64,000 bases of DNA, from NCBI GenBank assembly GCA_015485335.1, contig WFTT01000096.1, positions 1-64,000 of the forward strand, given 5' to 3'. Below are positions 25,763-33,998 of the stretch, piece after piece (the stretch's first letter is position 1; each line of letters begins with the position of its first letter). Below the pieces are notes generated by a model. That model saw nothing but the letters and a program-made list of their open reading frames with translations, searched no databases and had not been told where the DNA came from. A program made the translations under genes and the position numbers. This DNA is from Robiginitomaculum sp. (GTDB lineage Bacteria > Pseudomonadota > Alphaproteobacteria > Caulobacterales > Maricaulaceae).

Positions 25763-27325
25763 TCACCAGGAAACATCATCAATCGGCCATTGGCGTTCAT
25801 AGGCTTCGTCCCGTACTAATGGCCTATAGCCCTGTGCCTCGAAAACTGCAAATTTGCGCTTTTTATTGCCGCCCAGGGGAACCACATAGGTGCCACGCCG
25901 GGAAAACCGCTCAAAGTCCGCCGCCATGCGCCGGACATAGGCGCGCCGGGCGCTGACCACCAGCAACCGCCCATCAAATCCCGGTGCCAACGGATTGACC
26001 AGTTCGGCATGGGAATGCGGCGTTGCAAACTGGGTCCAGATATACATTTTTGGCAAGTTCATGTGGCGCCCATAATAGTTGACGGCGTAATAAAAAAGAC
26101 GGTTGTCGATCACCAGGGCGTCATAGGGTTTGTGTTGGTCATCGCGACGGTTCAGCTCGGCAATGATTTGCGCACTGTGTTGCCAGCCATGGACCCGTTT
26201 AAAGGCATTTCCCAGACCCAGGCGGGCAACCAGCGCCGGAGAGAGAGCGATGGCGACTAGCGCAATCCCACTCAGCAGATTAACCAGCAGAACCCCGCCC
26301 AGTATGGCTCTTTTGCCGCGCGCGCCCCAACAGGCCAGCAATAGCGAGGCCGGGACATAGGCGCTGAACGCCCAATTGGCATTGGCGCGATTAAGGACGG
26401 CCTGGGTGGTGACGATCAGCAGGGGGATCAGCGTAAACACCGCCAGCCGTTTTACCGTGATGGGCGCGGCTTTGTCCAACAGGGCCCAATATAGAGAGGC
26501 CAGCAAGGCCGGAAAAGCCAACAGGCCAAACACCCCCAATTGTCCGCCCAGAAACTTTACGGCACTAAGCGGGGACAGGTGCAGATTTTCCCAGCCGGCA
26601 TTATTCACCGTGTGGGAAACCGTGGCGAACTGGTGCATGGCATTCCATAACAGGTTCGGGGTAATCAGTGCCAGCGCGATCATGGCGGCGATCAGGCCAT
26701 AACGACTGAAAACCAAGGTACGGGTGGCCGGATCGAGAAACAACAGAACCAGCAGGCCCAGACCAAAATAAATCATCGCATATTTTGCCAGAAATCCGGC
26801 CCCGATTGCCAGACCCAAACCCGCTGCTGCGAGCACGGTTGGCGCCCGCAAGAGTGAAAAATAGGCGACCAGCGCCCCGGCAATGGCGGGCAGTAAAACG
26901 GCATCTGTAGTCATGATGCCAGAGGAAAACCACACCCCGGGCATAAGCATATATATCAGGGCGGCCAAGGTACCCGCGCGTCTTCCGGGATTGCCTTCGC
27001 CCGATAACCGACCCGCATGAAAAAGGAGAAAGGCGGTCAGGGCATGGGCCATCGGGGCGGCCAGCCGTATTGCCCATTCGGCATCGCCAAATATGAATGT
27101 GCTGAGGCCAATGACCCAGGCAATCAGGGGCGGTTTGGAAAAATAACCAAAGGCCGGGGTCTGGCTCCAGGCCCAGTATTGGGCCTCGTCTCCGCCCAGT
27201 TCCAGCGGTGACCAGTACAGCGCCATCAGCCGTCCAACCGTAAGTAGAAACAGACCCGCCAATACGACCTTCGGAGAATTTTTTTTATTGGTCATGAAAG
27301 GCGCCATCATCCGAAAAAAGGCCAT
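25763..27325 (-). CDS. GT39-family (PMT/ArnT-like) membrane glycosyltransferase
   Basis: 520-aa integral membrane protein with about ten to twelve helices. The first periplasmic loop carries GGDEAQYWAW, with the catalytic Asp-Glu of the PMT/ArnT superfamily, and FGYFSKPPLIAW. These enzymes move a sugar from a polyprenyl phosphate to protein or lipid A on the periplasmic side. ATG at 27325 is chosen for GGAG six bases upstream; later in-frame ATGs at 27310, 27307 and 27295 are possible. It lies directly upstream of gspD on the same strand, and a role in modifying secreted proteins or surface lipid is an inference from position. Confidence 0.82.
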   Translation of the reverse strand: MAFFRMMAPFMTNKKNSPKVVLAGLFLLTVGRLMALYWSPLELGGDEAQYWAWSQTPAFGYFSKPPLIAWVIGLSTFIFGDAEWAIRLAAPMAHALTAFLLFHAGRLSGEGNPGRRAGTLAALIYMLMPGVWFSSGIMTTDAVLLPAIAGALVAYFSLLRAPTVLAAAGLGLAIGAGFLAKYAMIYFGLGLLVLLFLDPATRTLVFSRYGLIAAMIALALITPNLLWNAMHQFATVSHTVNNAGWENLHLSPLSAVKFLGGQLGVFGLLAFPALLASLYWALLDKAAPITVKRLAVFTLIPLLIVTTQAVLNRANANWAFSAYVPASLLLACWGARGKRAILGGVLLVNLLSGIALVAIALSPALVARLGLGNAFKRVHGWQHSAQIIAELNRRDDQHKPYDALVIDNRLFYYAVNYYGRHMNLPKMYIWTQFATPHSHAELVNPLAPGFDGRLLVVSARRAYVRRMAADFERFSRRGTYVVPLGGNKKRKFAVFEAQGYRPLVRDEAYERQWPIDDVSW

Positions 27326-27715
27326 GTGAGTCTCCGCACGAGGGGCGGCGCACAAATCCCCAGGGTGAGTCGATGAATAAGAAAAAAGTCTATGGTGATT
27401 CGATATGGCAATCGTTATTCGATCGTTTTTCACCACAAAATATGGTGTTATTCAGGGCTAGAATGTCACTAAAGGGACACAAACCTGATAAAAAGGTCAA
27501 GAATTCTTTCTCCTCACTGGATTTTCGGTTAAAGCGTGTGTATTCGAAGGTGGGGCACTCATCTAGAGGCTTCATACAGGCGTTTTTAGGGGCATAAAAA
27601 CCCTTGGCGCAAGGATTGGGTATCGATCAGACGGTAAGGGTAATTGCCAGATCGATGGTAGTTTGGCAGGGGGCAGATTGCACTCTGTCTGTCTTGGTTT
27701 CTGAGGGGAACTTTT
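27326..27715. promoter_or_regulatory. Long AT-rich intergenic region between GT39 and the Oar-like receptor
   Basis: 390 bases separating two divergently read genes. I see no credible gene: a 74-codon frame at 27373-27597 lacks a ribosome-binding site and a recognisable product. An inverted repeat TTTTTA/TAAAAA lies at 27583-27600. The strong GAGGGGAAC before 27716 is the receptor ribosome-binding site. The region must hold promoters for the secretion operon and the receptor, but I cannot fix them. Confidence 0.5.
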
Positions 27716-30700
27716 ATGATCAGTTTGAGACAACTAGCCGGCGGTGTTGCCGCCGTGGCGATTGTGGCTTCGTTTGCCGGTCAGGCAGCGGCGCAACAAA
27801 CAACGTCAAGCATTCGTGGTACGGTTACAGATTCAAAAGGTGTTGGGGTACAAAGTGCCCAGATCACCATTTTGCACGTACCGTCTGGTTCGGTTCGTCA
27901 ATTCACGACCGGTGCCAATGGGGTCTATACGGCCCGCGGCCTGCGTCCAGGTGGTCCGTACATTGTTACGGTAACTGCACCGGGCAACGCGCCTTATCGG
28001 GTTGAAGGCCTGTTTCTGAGCCTTGCCGATACCAAGCGCCTTAATATTGCACTGGATGATGTCATCCGTGAGGATGCCATTGTGGTAACCGCCAATTCTA
28101 TTGGTGCTGGCAATTTGACCATGGGTGCCGGTTCGCGCTTTGGTCTGGATACCATCGAAGGTGCGCCAACCGTTACACGGGATTTCAAAGATGTTTTGAA
28201 ATATGATCCCAGCGTGTATCTGGATCCTACCAACCAGAACGCCATCTCTATTGCCGGTGGCAACAGCCGTTATCTGTCTATCACGGTTGATGGCGTTCAG
28301 CAGAATGATGACTTTGGTCTTAACAATTCTGGTTTCCCAACCCTGCGTGCGCCGGTCTCTATTGATGCCATCGCCCAGTTGAATGTTGAAACCACACCAT
28401 TTGACGTTGAATTCTCCGGCTTCCAAAGTGGTAGCGTTAACGTGGTTACCAAATCCGGCACCAATGAGTTTCATGGTTCTGCTTTTGGGTATCGCCGCTC
28501 CAGCGGTCTGACCGGTGGTGGTCTGAACGTTGACGAATGGACCTATGGCGGCACCCTGGGTGGCCCGATCATCAAGGACAAGCTGTTCTTCTTTGCCAGC
28601 TATGACCGTTTTGAAGGTACCGGCGTTTTTGATACCGGTCCTATCGGTGGTGGCTTCGTAAACGAAGTGTCCGGCGTTACCGTTGATCAAGTCAACCAGA
28701 TCGCCCAGATTGCTCAGGACGTTTATGGCTTTGATACCCTGGGCTTCAATCCTAGCAATTTGTCAGAAATCGACGAAAAAATTCTGGCCAAGATTGACTG
28801 GAATATCAACGAAAACCATCGTGCCTCTTTCACCATGCAGCGTGACAAGGGCAACCAGCTTCGTCCGCAAAATACGGGCGGTAACCGTATTGGCCTGTTG
28901 TCTGACTGGTATAACAACACCCAGAAATTGCGTTCTTATTCCGGTCAATTGTTCTCCGACTGGACGGATAATCTGTCTACGGAAATCAAGGTGGCTTTCA
29001 AAAAGTCACCAACCTCTCAGGCTCCTCTGGGTGGTACGGACTTCGGTCTTTTCCGGGTTCGGGTTCCCGGTGGTGACGTCTTCTTCGGGCCGGACTTCTT
29101 CCGCCATGCTAATGCGTTGTCCAACAAAACGCTGAATATCAAGGCCAAGGCCGACTATACCTATGGTGCACATCTGTTCACCGCCGGTTACGAACATATG
29201 GAAACTGATGTTTTCAACCTGTTCGTGCCGGGTTCACGCGGCTCTTATACCTTTAACAGCATTGCTGATCTGGCGGCGCAAAATGCTTCTGGTGGTCTGT
29301 TCTACCAAAATGCAGTCACCAATAATTCAAATGATGGTGCCGCAAACTTTACGTTTAAAACAGACGCCCTTTACATTCAGGACCAATGGGATGTCAGCGA
29401 CACTGTGACCGTTCAGGCCGGTGTGCGTTACGAAGCGGTGAGTTCTACCAAGAACATTATCCAGAATCCAAACTTCCTGAACCGTTATGGCTTTGACAAT
29501 ACCGCCACCTTGAGTGGTCGGGATATCTTCCTGCCACGGATCGGTATTAACTGGACCGCGTCTGACCGTCTCTCCATCCACGGTGGGGTTGGCCTGTTCG
29601 CCGGTGGTAATCCGAATGTTTGGATTTCTAACAACTATTCCAATAACGGTGTCACCATTGACAGCATCTTCCTGCCTGGCTTCCTGTTGCCGCCGGTTGA
29701 TGGTTTCAATGTTCCTGATGTTGCGCAAAACGGCCTGGTTGCCGGTGATGGCAATGTGAATGCTCTGGATCCAAACTTTAAGATCCCATCACAGTGGAAA
29801 GCCTCTGTGGGTGCTGAGTTGAATACCGATATCGGCTTCCTGGGCAGCGCCCTTGGCGATGACTGGAACTTCAGCACAGATCTTATCCTGACCTCTGTGA
29901 AGGATGCACCCTACTGGAAAGAGCTCACCTGTGGTACGCCTACCGGCACGGCACCGGATGGTCGTCCGATCTATAGCTGTGATCCTTCGCGCTTTGATCT
30001 GATGCTGACCAATACCGGCATCGGTCATGGGCGGATCGTTTCGTTTGTGGCAGAGAAGACCTTCTTTGATGATCTGACCTTCCGGACCAGCTATTCAAAC
30101 CAGAACATTGTCGATGCCAACTCGGGCACCAGCTCTACAGCAACGTCAAACTATGGTAAGAGTGCAACATCTGATCCTCTGACCCCTACGGCGGCTACGT
30201 CAAATTACGAACGCAAACACCGCTTTACGTTCAACTTTGACTATCGTCACAAGTTCATCGGCGATAATGAAACGCGCTTCACCCTGTTTGGTGAAACCCG
30301 TTCCGGTCAGCCGTTCAGCTATACCTTCGATGATCCGGGTCAACGCGGCCAACTCAACATCTTTGGTGAAAACCGCGACTTTGCTCGCCGTGACCGCGCT
30401 CTGTTTTACGTACCAACCGGTGCCAATGATCCGAATGTTGATCTTTCCGGCATTGCTGATCAGGCGGCATTCTTTGCCTTCCTGGACAGCTCGGGCCTGA
30501 GCAAATATGCAGGTGGGATTGCTCCGCGTAATGCCTTCCGTAGCCCCTGGTCCACACGCTGGGATCTGAGCATCAAGCAAGAAGTGCCTGGCATCTTCCC
30601 GAATGATGCCAAGGGTATTTTCTCGATCGATATTCGCAATTTTGGCAATATGATCAAAAAGAGCTGGGGGCAATATCAGCAAACCCGCTTCCCGTACTTC

Positions 30701-30832
30701 CAGTCTGTGGTCAGAGCCGACATTCAAGGCGGCAAGTACGTCTATAGCGGCTATCCAAGATCCAGCCAGAATCGGGTCTTCAGTGAAGCCTCAACCTGGT
30801 CTGTCCAGGTTGGTTTGAAGTACAAGTTCTAA
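27716..30832 (+). CDS. Oar-like TonB-dependent outer-membrane receptor/transporter
   Basis: 1038-aa outer-membrane protein. A signal peptide (residues 1-26) is followed by a carboxypeptidase-regulatory-like domain (about 30-115; SIRGTVTDSKGVGVQSAQI). A TonB box DAIVVTA lies at 120-126, followed by a plug domain (YLSITVDGVQQNDDFG, SGSVNVVTKSGTNEFHG). A large beta-barrel ends in the aromatic VGLKYKF. The layout matches the Oar family, one member of which exports a protease in Myxococcus. Frequent CGT, GGT, AAC and TTC codons suggest a highly expressed gene. It is followed by a strong terminator. Its substrate here is unknown. Confidence 0.88.
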   Translation: MISLRQLAGGVAAVAIVASFAGQAAAQQTTSSIRGTVTDSKGVGVQSAQITILHVPSGSVRQFTTGANGVYTARGLRPGGPYIVTVTAPGNAPYRVEGLFLSLADTKRLNIALDDVIREDAIVVTANSIGAGNLTMGAGSRFGLDTIEGAPTVTRDFKDVLKYDPSVYLDPTNQNAISIAGGNSRYLSITVDGVQQNDDFGLNNSGFPTLRAPVSIDAIAQLNVETTPFDVEFSGFQSGSVNVVTKSGTNEFHGSAFGYRRSSGLTGGGLNVDEWTYGGTLGGPIIKDKLFFFASYDRFEGTGVFDTGPIGGGFVNEVSGVTVDQVNQIAQIAQDVYGFDTLGFNPSNLSEIDEKILAKIDWNINENHRASFTMQRDKGNQLRPQNTGGNRIGLLSDWYNNTQKLRSYSGQLFSDWTDNLSTEIKVAFKKSPTSQAPLGGTDFGLFRVRVPGGDVFFGPDFFRHANALSNKTLNIKAKADYTYGAHLFTAGYEHMETDVFNLFVPGSRGSYTFNSIADLAAQNASGGLFYQNAVTNNSNDGAANFTFKTDALYIQDQWDVSDTVTVQAGVRYEAVSSTKNIIQNPNFLNRYGFDNTATLSGRDIFLPRIGINWTASDRLSIHGGVGLFAGGNPNVWISNNYSNNGVTIDSIFLPGFLLPPVDGFNVPDVAQNGLVAGDGNVNALDPNFKIPSQWKASVGAELNTDIGFLGSALGDDWNFSTDLILTSVKDAPYWKELTCGTPTGTAPDGRPIYSCDPSRFDLMLTNTGIGHGRIVSFVAEKTFFDDLTFRTSYSNQNIVDANSGTSSTATSNYGKSATSDPLTPTAATSNYERKHRFTFNFDYRHKFIGDNETRFTLFGETRSGQPFSYTFDDPGQRGQLNIFGENRDFARRDRALFYVPTGANDPNVDLSGIADQAAFFAFLDSSGLSKYAGGIAPRNAFRSPWSTRWDLSIKQEVPGIFPNDAKGIFSIDIRNFGNMIKKSWGQYQQTRFPYFQSVVRADIQGGKYVYSGYPRSSQNRVFSEASTWSVQVGLKYKF

Positions 30833-30858
30833 GTCCTTCAACACTGGTAATAAAAATG

Positions 30859-30891
30859 GTGGGGCAGCCTGAGAGGCTGCCCCACTTTTTT
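30859..30891 (+). terminator. Rho-independent terminator of the Oar-like gene
   Basis: A perfect 11-bp stem (GTGGGGCAGCC / GGCTGCCCCAC) with a 5-base loop is followed by a run of T. It begins 26 bases after the receptor stop codon and separates this gene from phnC. Confidence 0.93.
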
Positions 30892-31029
30892 GTGACAGTT
30901 TTATGCGCAATGCATGCACACATGCATCATTTTCTAAATTCATCACTTGCTGGCAATTAAGGCCTTGCTCTTGGCGTCAAGAGCGTCAAACTCCCATCCC
31001 GAGTCGAGACGGCAAGGTTTTGCAAAAAT

Positions 31030-31054
31030 ACCGCCGTCATAGTTCCACGGCGGT
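31030..31054. promoter_or_regulatory. Inverted repeat upstream of phnC
   Basis: ACCGCCGT at 31030-31037 and ACGGCGGT at 31047-31054 form a perfect dyad with a 9-base spacer, 36 bases before the phnC start. It may be an operator or a leader hairpin. It does not match the 11-base direct-repeat layout of a PHO box. Confidence 0.4.
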
Positions 31055-31089
31055 GAATATACGCTTGTGAATGTGGTGGGGAGACCCGG

Positions 31090-31914
31090 ATGAACGCTAA
31101 GTCTAATCGTCAGATGCCTGACGCCAATGCGCCTGCTCTGGAGGTACAAAAAACCAGTGTGTCCTTTGGCAAGTTCAAGGCGCTGGACAGCATTGATTTT
31201 AAGGTTACGCCCGGGGAAATGGTTGCGCTGATCGGGGCATCCGGTTCGGGTAAATCTACCTTGTTGCGCACGATTGATGGCCTGCAACAGGCCGACGCCG
31301 GCTCGGGCCGGGTGGAAGTTTTTGGCCGCAAGCTGCAACGCGATGGGCGCCTGGCCAAGGGCCTGCGTTATCGGCGGCGCGATATCGGGTTTATTTTCCA
31401 ATCATTCAATCTGGTGGGGCGGCTGAACCTATTCAGCAATGTGCTGATTGGCTGTCTGGGGCGCATTAAAACCTGGCGCGGCATTTTTGGCATTTTCCCT
31501 GATGAAGACAAGGTTCGCGCCATGGCCGCGCTGGAGCGGGTGGGCGTGGCGGAATTTGCTGGCCGGCGCACTTCAAAACTTTCCGGTGGTCAGAAACAGC
31601 GCGCCGCCATTGCCCGGGCGCTGGTGCAGCGGGCCAAAATGGTGCTGGCGGACGAGCCAATTGCCTCGCTGGATCCGGTTTCAGCGCGCAAGGTTATGGA
31701 ATTGTTGCAGGAACTCAATGATCGTGATGGCCTGACCGTGGTCGTGTCCCTGCACCAGGTGGATTATGCTATGCGATACTGCCAGCGGGTGGTGGCGCTT
31801 AAAGCTGGCAAAATCGTGTTTGACGGGCCGGCCAAGGATTTGGACCGCAAAACCCTGATTAAAGTTTATGGCGAAGAGTATGAGGACGCTTTCTGGACGG
31901 CAGAGGCGGTATGA
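31090..31914 (+). CDS. phnC: Phosphonate/phosphate-type ABC transporter ATPase PhnC
   Basis: 274-aa ATP-binding subunit. Walker A is GASGSGKSTLLRTI, the signature LSGGQKQRAAIARAL, and Walker B VLADEPIASLDP, with the D-loop intact and switch His in VVVSLHQVDYAM. IDFKVTPGEMVALIG and RDIGFIFQSFNLVGRLNLFSNVL fit PhnC. It energises import of phosphonate, phosphite or phosphate esters; the substrate cannot be read from this subunit. The stop overlaps the ATG of the next gene, which encodes the rest of the transporter. Confidence 0.92.
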   Translation: MNAKSNRQMPDANAPALEVQKTSVSFGKFKALDSIDFKVTPGEMVALIGASGSGKSTLLRTIDGLQQADAGSGRVEVFGRKLQRDGRLAKGLRYRRRDIGFIFQSFNLVGRLNLFSNVLIGCLGRIKTWRGIFGIFPDEDKVRAMAALERVGVAEFAGRRTSKLSGGQKQRAAIARALVQRAKMVLADEPIASLDPVSARKVMELLQELNDRDGLTVVVSLHQVDYAMRYCQRVVALKAGKIVFDGPAKDLDRKTLIKVYGEEYEDAFWTAEAV

Positions 31915-33860
31915 TGATGAAAAACAGAATTTTTCTTCTCTTTGCGGTTCTTTTTCTGGCGCTTGGTGCGGTCAAGGCCCCGCCGGTTATGGCCCAGGAA
32001 AAGGCGGAAAAGGACAAACCCCTGCCGGAGTTGAACTTTGGCGTGCTGACCACCGAGGCCAGTGATAATCTCTCCATTCTCTGGACGCCATTTTTGGAAG
32101 ATATGGGCAAGATGACGGGCATGAAGGTCAATGCCTTTTTCTCTGCCGATTATTCCGGCCTGATCGAGGCCATGCGCTTTGGTAAAATCCAGGCCTCGTG
32201 GTTTTCCAACAAATCGGGCCTGGAGGCGGTGCGTCGTTCGAACGGCGAAGTCTTTGCCAAGGCGACCTATCCAGACGGTGCGCCGGGCTATTATTCGGTG
32301 TTGCTGGTGCCCGCCGACAGTCCCTATAAAACGCTGGATGATATTCTAAAGTGTGACAAGACCATCAATTTTGGCATGGGGGATCCCAATTCCACATCGG
32401 GAACCCTGTTCCCCATGGCCTATGTGTTTGCCCCGCGCGGTATTGTGCCCACCGAATGCTTCAAGAATGTCACCAACGCCACCCACGAGGCCAACGGCTA
32501 TGCGGTGGCGAACAAGCTGGTGGATGTGGCAACCAACAACACCACCAATCTGAAACGGCTGGCCCGTACCCAGCCTGAAATCCTGTCGCGTATCCGGGTA
32601 TTATGGAAATCCCCCCTGATCCAGACCGACCCGATTGTCTGGCGCAAGGATCTGGACCAGAGCGTCAAGGAAAAGCTGCTCTATTTCTTCATGACCTATG
32701 GGCGCCGTGCCGACAGTCCGGAAGAATTGCTGCGCCAGCGCAAAATTCTGGCCGAGCTGGACTTTGGCGCCTTTTTGCCTGCCTCCAATGCGCATCTGGA
32801 CCCTATCATCCGCCTGGAAATCATTCGGGATATGGCCGAGGTTCGCAATGACCCTTCTCTGAACGAGACGGATCGTAAAGCCAAACTGGACGAGCTTCGC
32901 CAGAAACTGAAAACCATCGGGGCCAGCGAGGCGCAAATCATCCAGGCCGAAGGCGTGGATTCCAAGGCCAAGAAAAGCTCGCGCAGTCATGCCATGGCCA
33001 TTCCGTGGAAACGCATTGCTTTCACCCTGAGTGTAGGGTTTGTCGCCTTTGGCCTCTTTTTCTGGAGCTCGGCCACCCGAGGTGCCGGTCCCGTCAAGCC
33101 GGTGCGCGAGCGCGTGTTTGATGCGGCCGTCTGGGCGATTTTCCTGGCCCTGCTGATCTGGGCCTATGTGGCTGCCGAAATTTATAAGACCCCGGACCTG
33201 GTCAATAATGCCGATAAAATGGGCGAATATGCGGCCGGCTTTATTCATCTGGACTGGAAAGAAGGCTGGCTGTATTTGCAGCAAATGTCGGTGACCATCC
33301 AGATCGCGCTTTGGGGGACTTTCCTGTCGATCCTGTTTGCCATCCCGTTTGGGTTGTTATCATCGCGCAATGTGGCCCCGGCACCGGTGGTGTTTTTCAC
33401 CCGCCGGATTATGGATGCCTTTCGCTCGATCAATGAACTGGTGGTGGGAACCATGTTTGTGGTCACCGTTGGCCTTGGACCGTTTGCCGGGGTGATGGCG
33501 CTGGCGGTGCATACCACCGGGGTGCTGGCCAAGCTATTTTCCGAGGCCGTCGAGGCCATGGATCCGGGCCCCGTCGAAGGGGTGCGTGCCACGGGGGGGC
33601 GGCGCATTCACGAAGTGATCTGGGGGGTGATTCCCCAGGTGGCGCCGCTCTGGACGTCCTATGCGCTGTATCGCTTTGAAACCAATACCCGTTCGGCCAC
33701 CATTTTGGGACTGATCGGTGCTGGCGGTATCGGCCAGCTCTTGTTCGAACAGATTCGTTCCTTCCAATATGGCAAGACCGCGGCGATTTTGTTGATCATT
33801 ATTGTGGCCGTTACCCTGGTTGATTTGCTCAGCCAGGTGTTGCGCAAGCGCCTGATGTAA
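31911..33860 (+). CDS. Fusion of phosphonate-type substrate-binding protein (PhnD) and permease (PhnE)
   Basis: 649-aa single reading frame. Residues 1-30 are a signal or anchor (FLLFAVLFLALGAV). About 35-355 match PhnD: LNFGVLTTEASDNL, KIQASWFSNKSGLEAV, and the anion-binding MGDPNSTSGTLFP. A charged linker (SKAKKSSRSHA) leads to a first helix at about 370-388. A PhnE permease follows, with six or so helices and the coupling EAA-type loop EGVRATGGRRIHEVIWGVIPQ. No stop or separate ribosome-binding site lies between the halves. Binding protein and channel would thus be tethered one-to-one. The start overlaps phnC (ATGA). Confidence 0.88.
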   Translation: MMMKNRIFLLFAVLFLALGAVKAPPVMAQEKAEKDKPLPELNFGVLTTEASDNLSILWTPFLEDMGKMTGMKVNAFFSADYSGLIEAMRFGKIQASWFSNKSGLEAVRRSNGEVFAKATYPDGAPGYYSVLLVPADSPYKTLDDILKCDKTINFGMGDPNSTSGTLFPMAYVFAPRGIVPTECFKNVTNATHEANGYAVANKLVDVATNNTTNLKRLARTQPEILSRIRVLWKSPLIQTDPIVWRKDLDQSVKEKLLYFFMTYGRRADSPEELLRQRKILAELDFGAFLPASNAHLDPIIRLEIIRDMAEVRNDPSLNETDRKAKLDELRQKLKTIGASEAQIIQAEGVDSKAKKSSRSHAMAIPWKRIAFTLSVGFVAFGLFFWSSATRGAGPVKPVRERVFDAAVWAIFLALLIWAYVAAEIYKTPDLVNNADKMGEYAAGFIHLDWKEGWLYLQQMSVTIQIALWGTFLSILFAIPFGLLSSRNVAPAPVVFFTRRIMDAFRSINELVVGTMFVVTVGLGPFAGVMALAVHTTGVLAKLFSEAVEAMDPGPVEGVRATGGRRIHEVIWGVIPQVAPLWTSYALYRFETNTRSATILGLIGAGGIGQLLFEQIRSFQYGKTAAILLIIIVAVTLVDLLSQVLRKRLM

Positions 33861-33914
33861 GCAATCTCAGCGATATCCGGTATCATCATACGCAGGTTAT
33901 CAAATGCCCGTGTG

Positions 33915-33932
33915 GTGTCATCGCGGTGTCAT
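33915..33932 (+). promoter_or_regulatory. PHO box (PhoB-type direct repeat) upstream of the porin gene
   Basis: GTGTCAT-CGCG-GTGTCAT: two identical 7-mers with a 4-base spacer, an 11-base period, as in the PhoB consensus CTGTCAT-N4-CTGTCAT (one mismatch per half, six of seven matching). It lies 67 bases before the chosen porin start. It implies phosphate-starvation induction of the porin and probably pstS. Confidence 0.75.
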
Positions 33933-33998
33933 ATTCCCTTTCTAGAGGAGGCCTGCCGGGCGCAGATTGTCCGGCAGCATTTTCCTGGAGGGGTAAAC

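Noticed and set aside
27373-27597. 74-codon frame in the GT39-receptor gap
   Set aside because: No ribosome-binding site, no signal or domain, AT-rich composition; more likely promoter DNA.
31030-31054. PHO box before phnC
   Set aside because: A dyad, not an 11-base direct repeat; CCGTCAT half-site at 31034 has no partner at either side.
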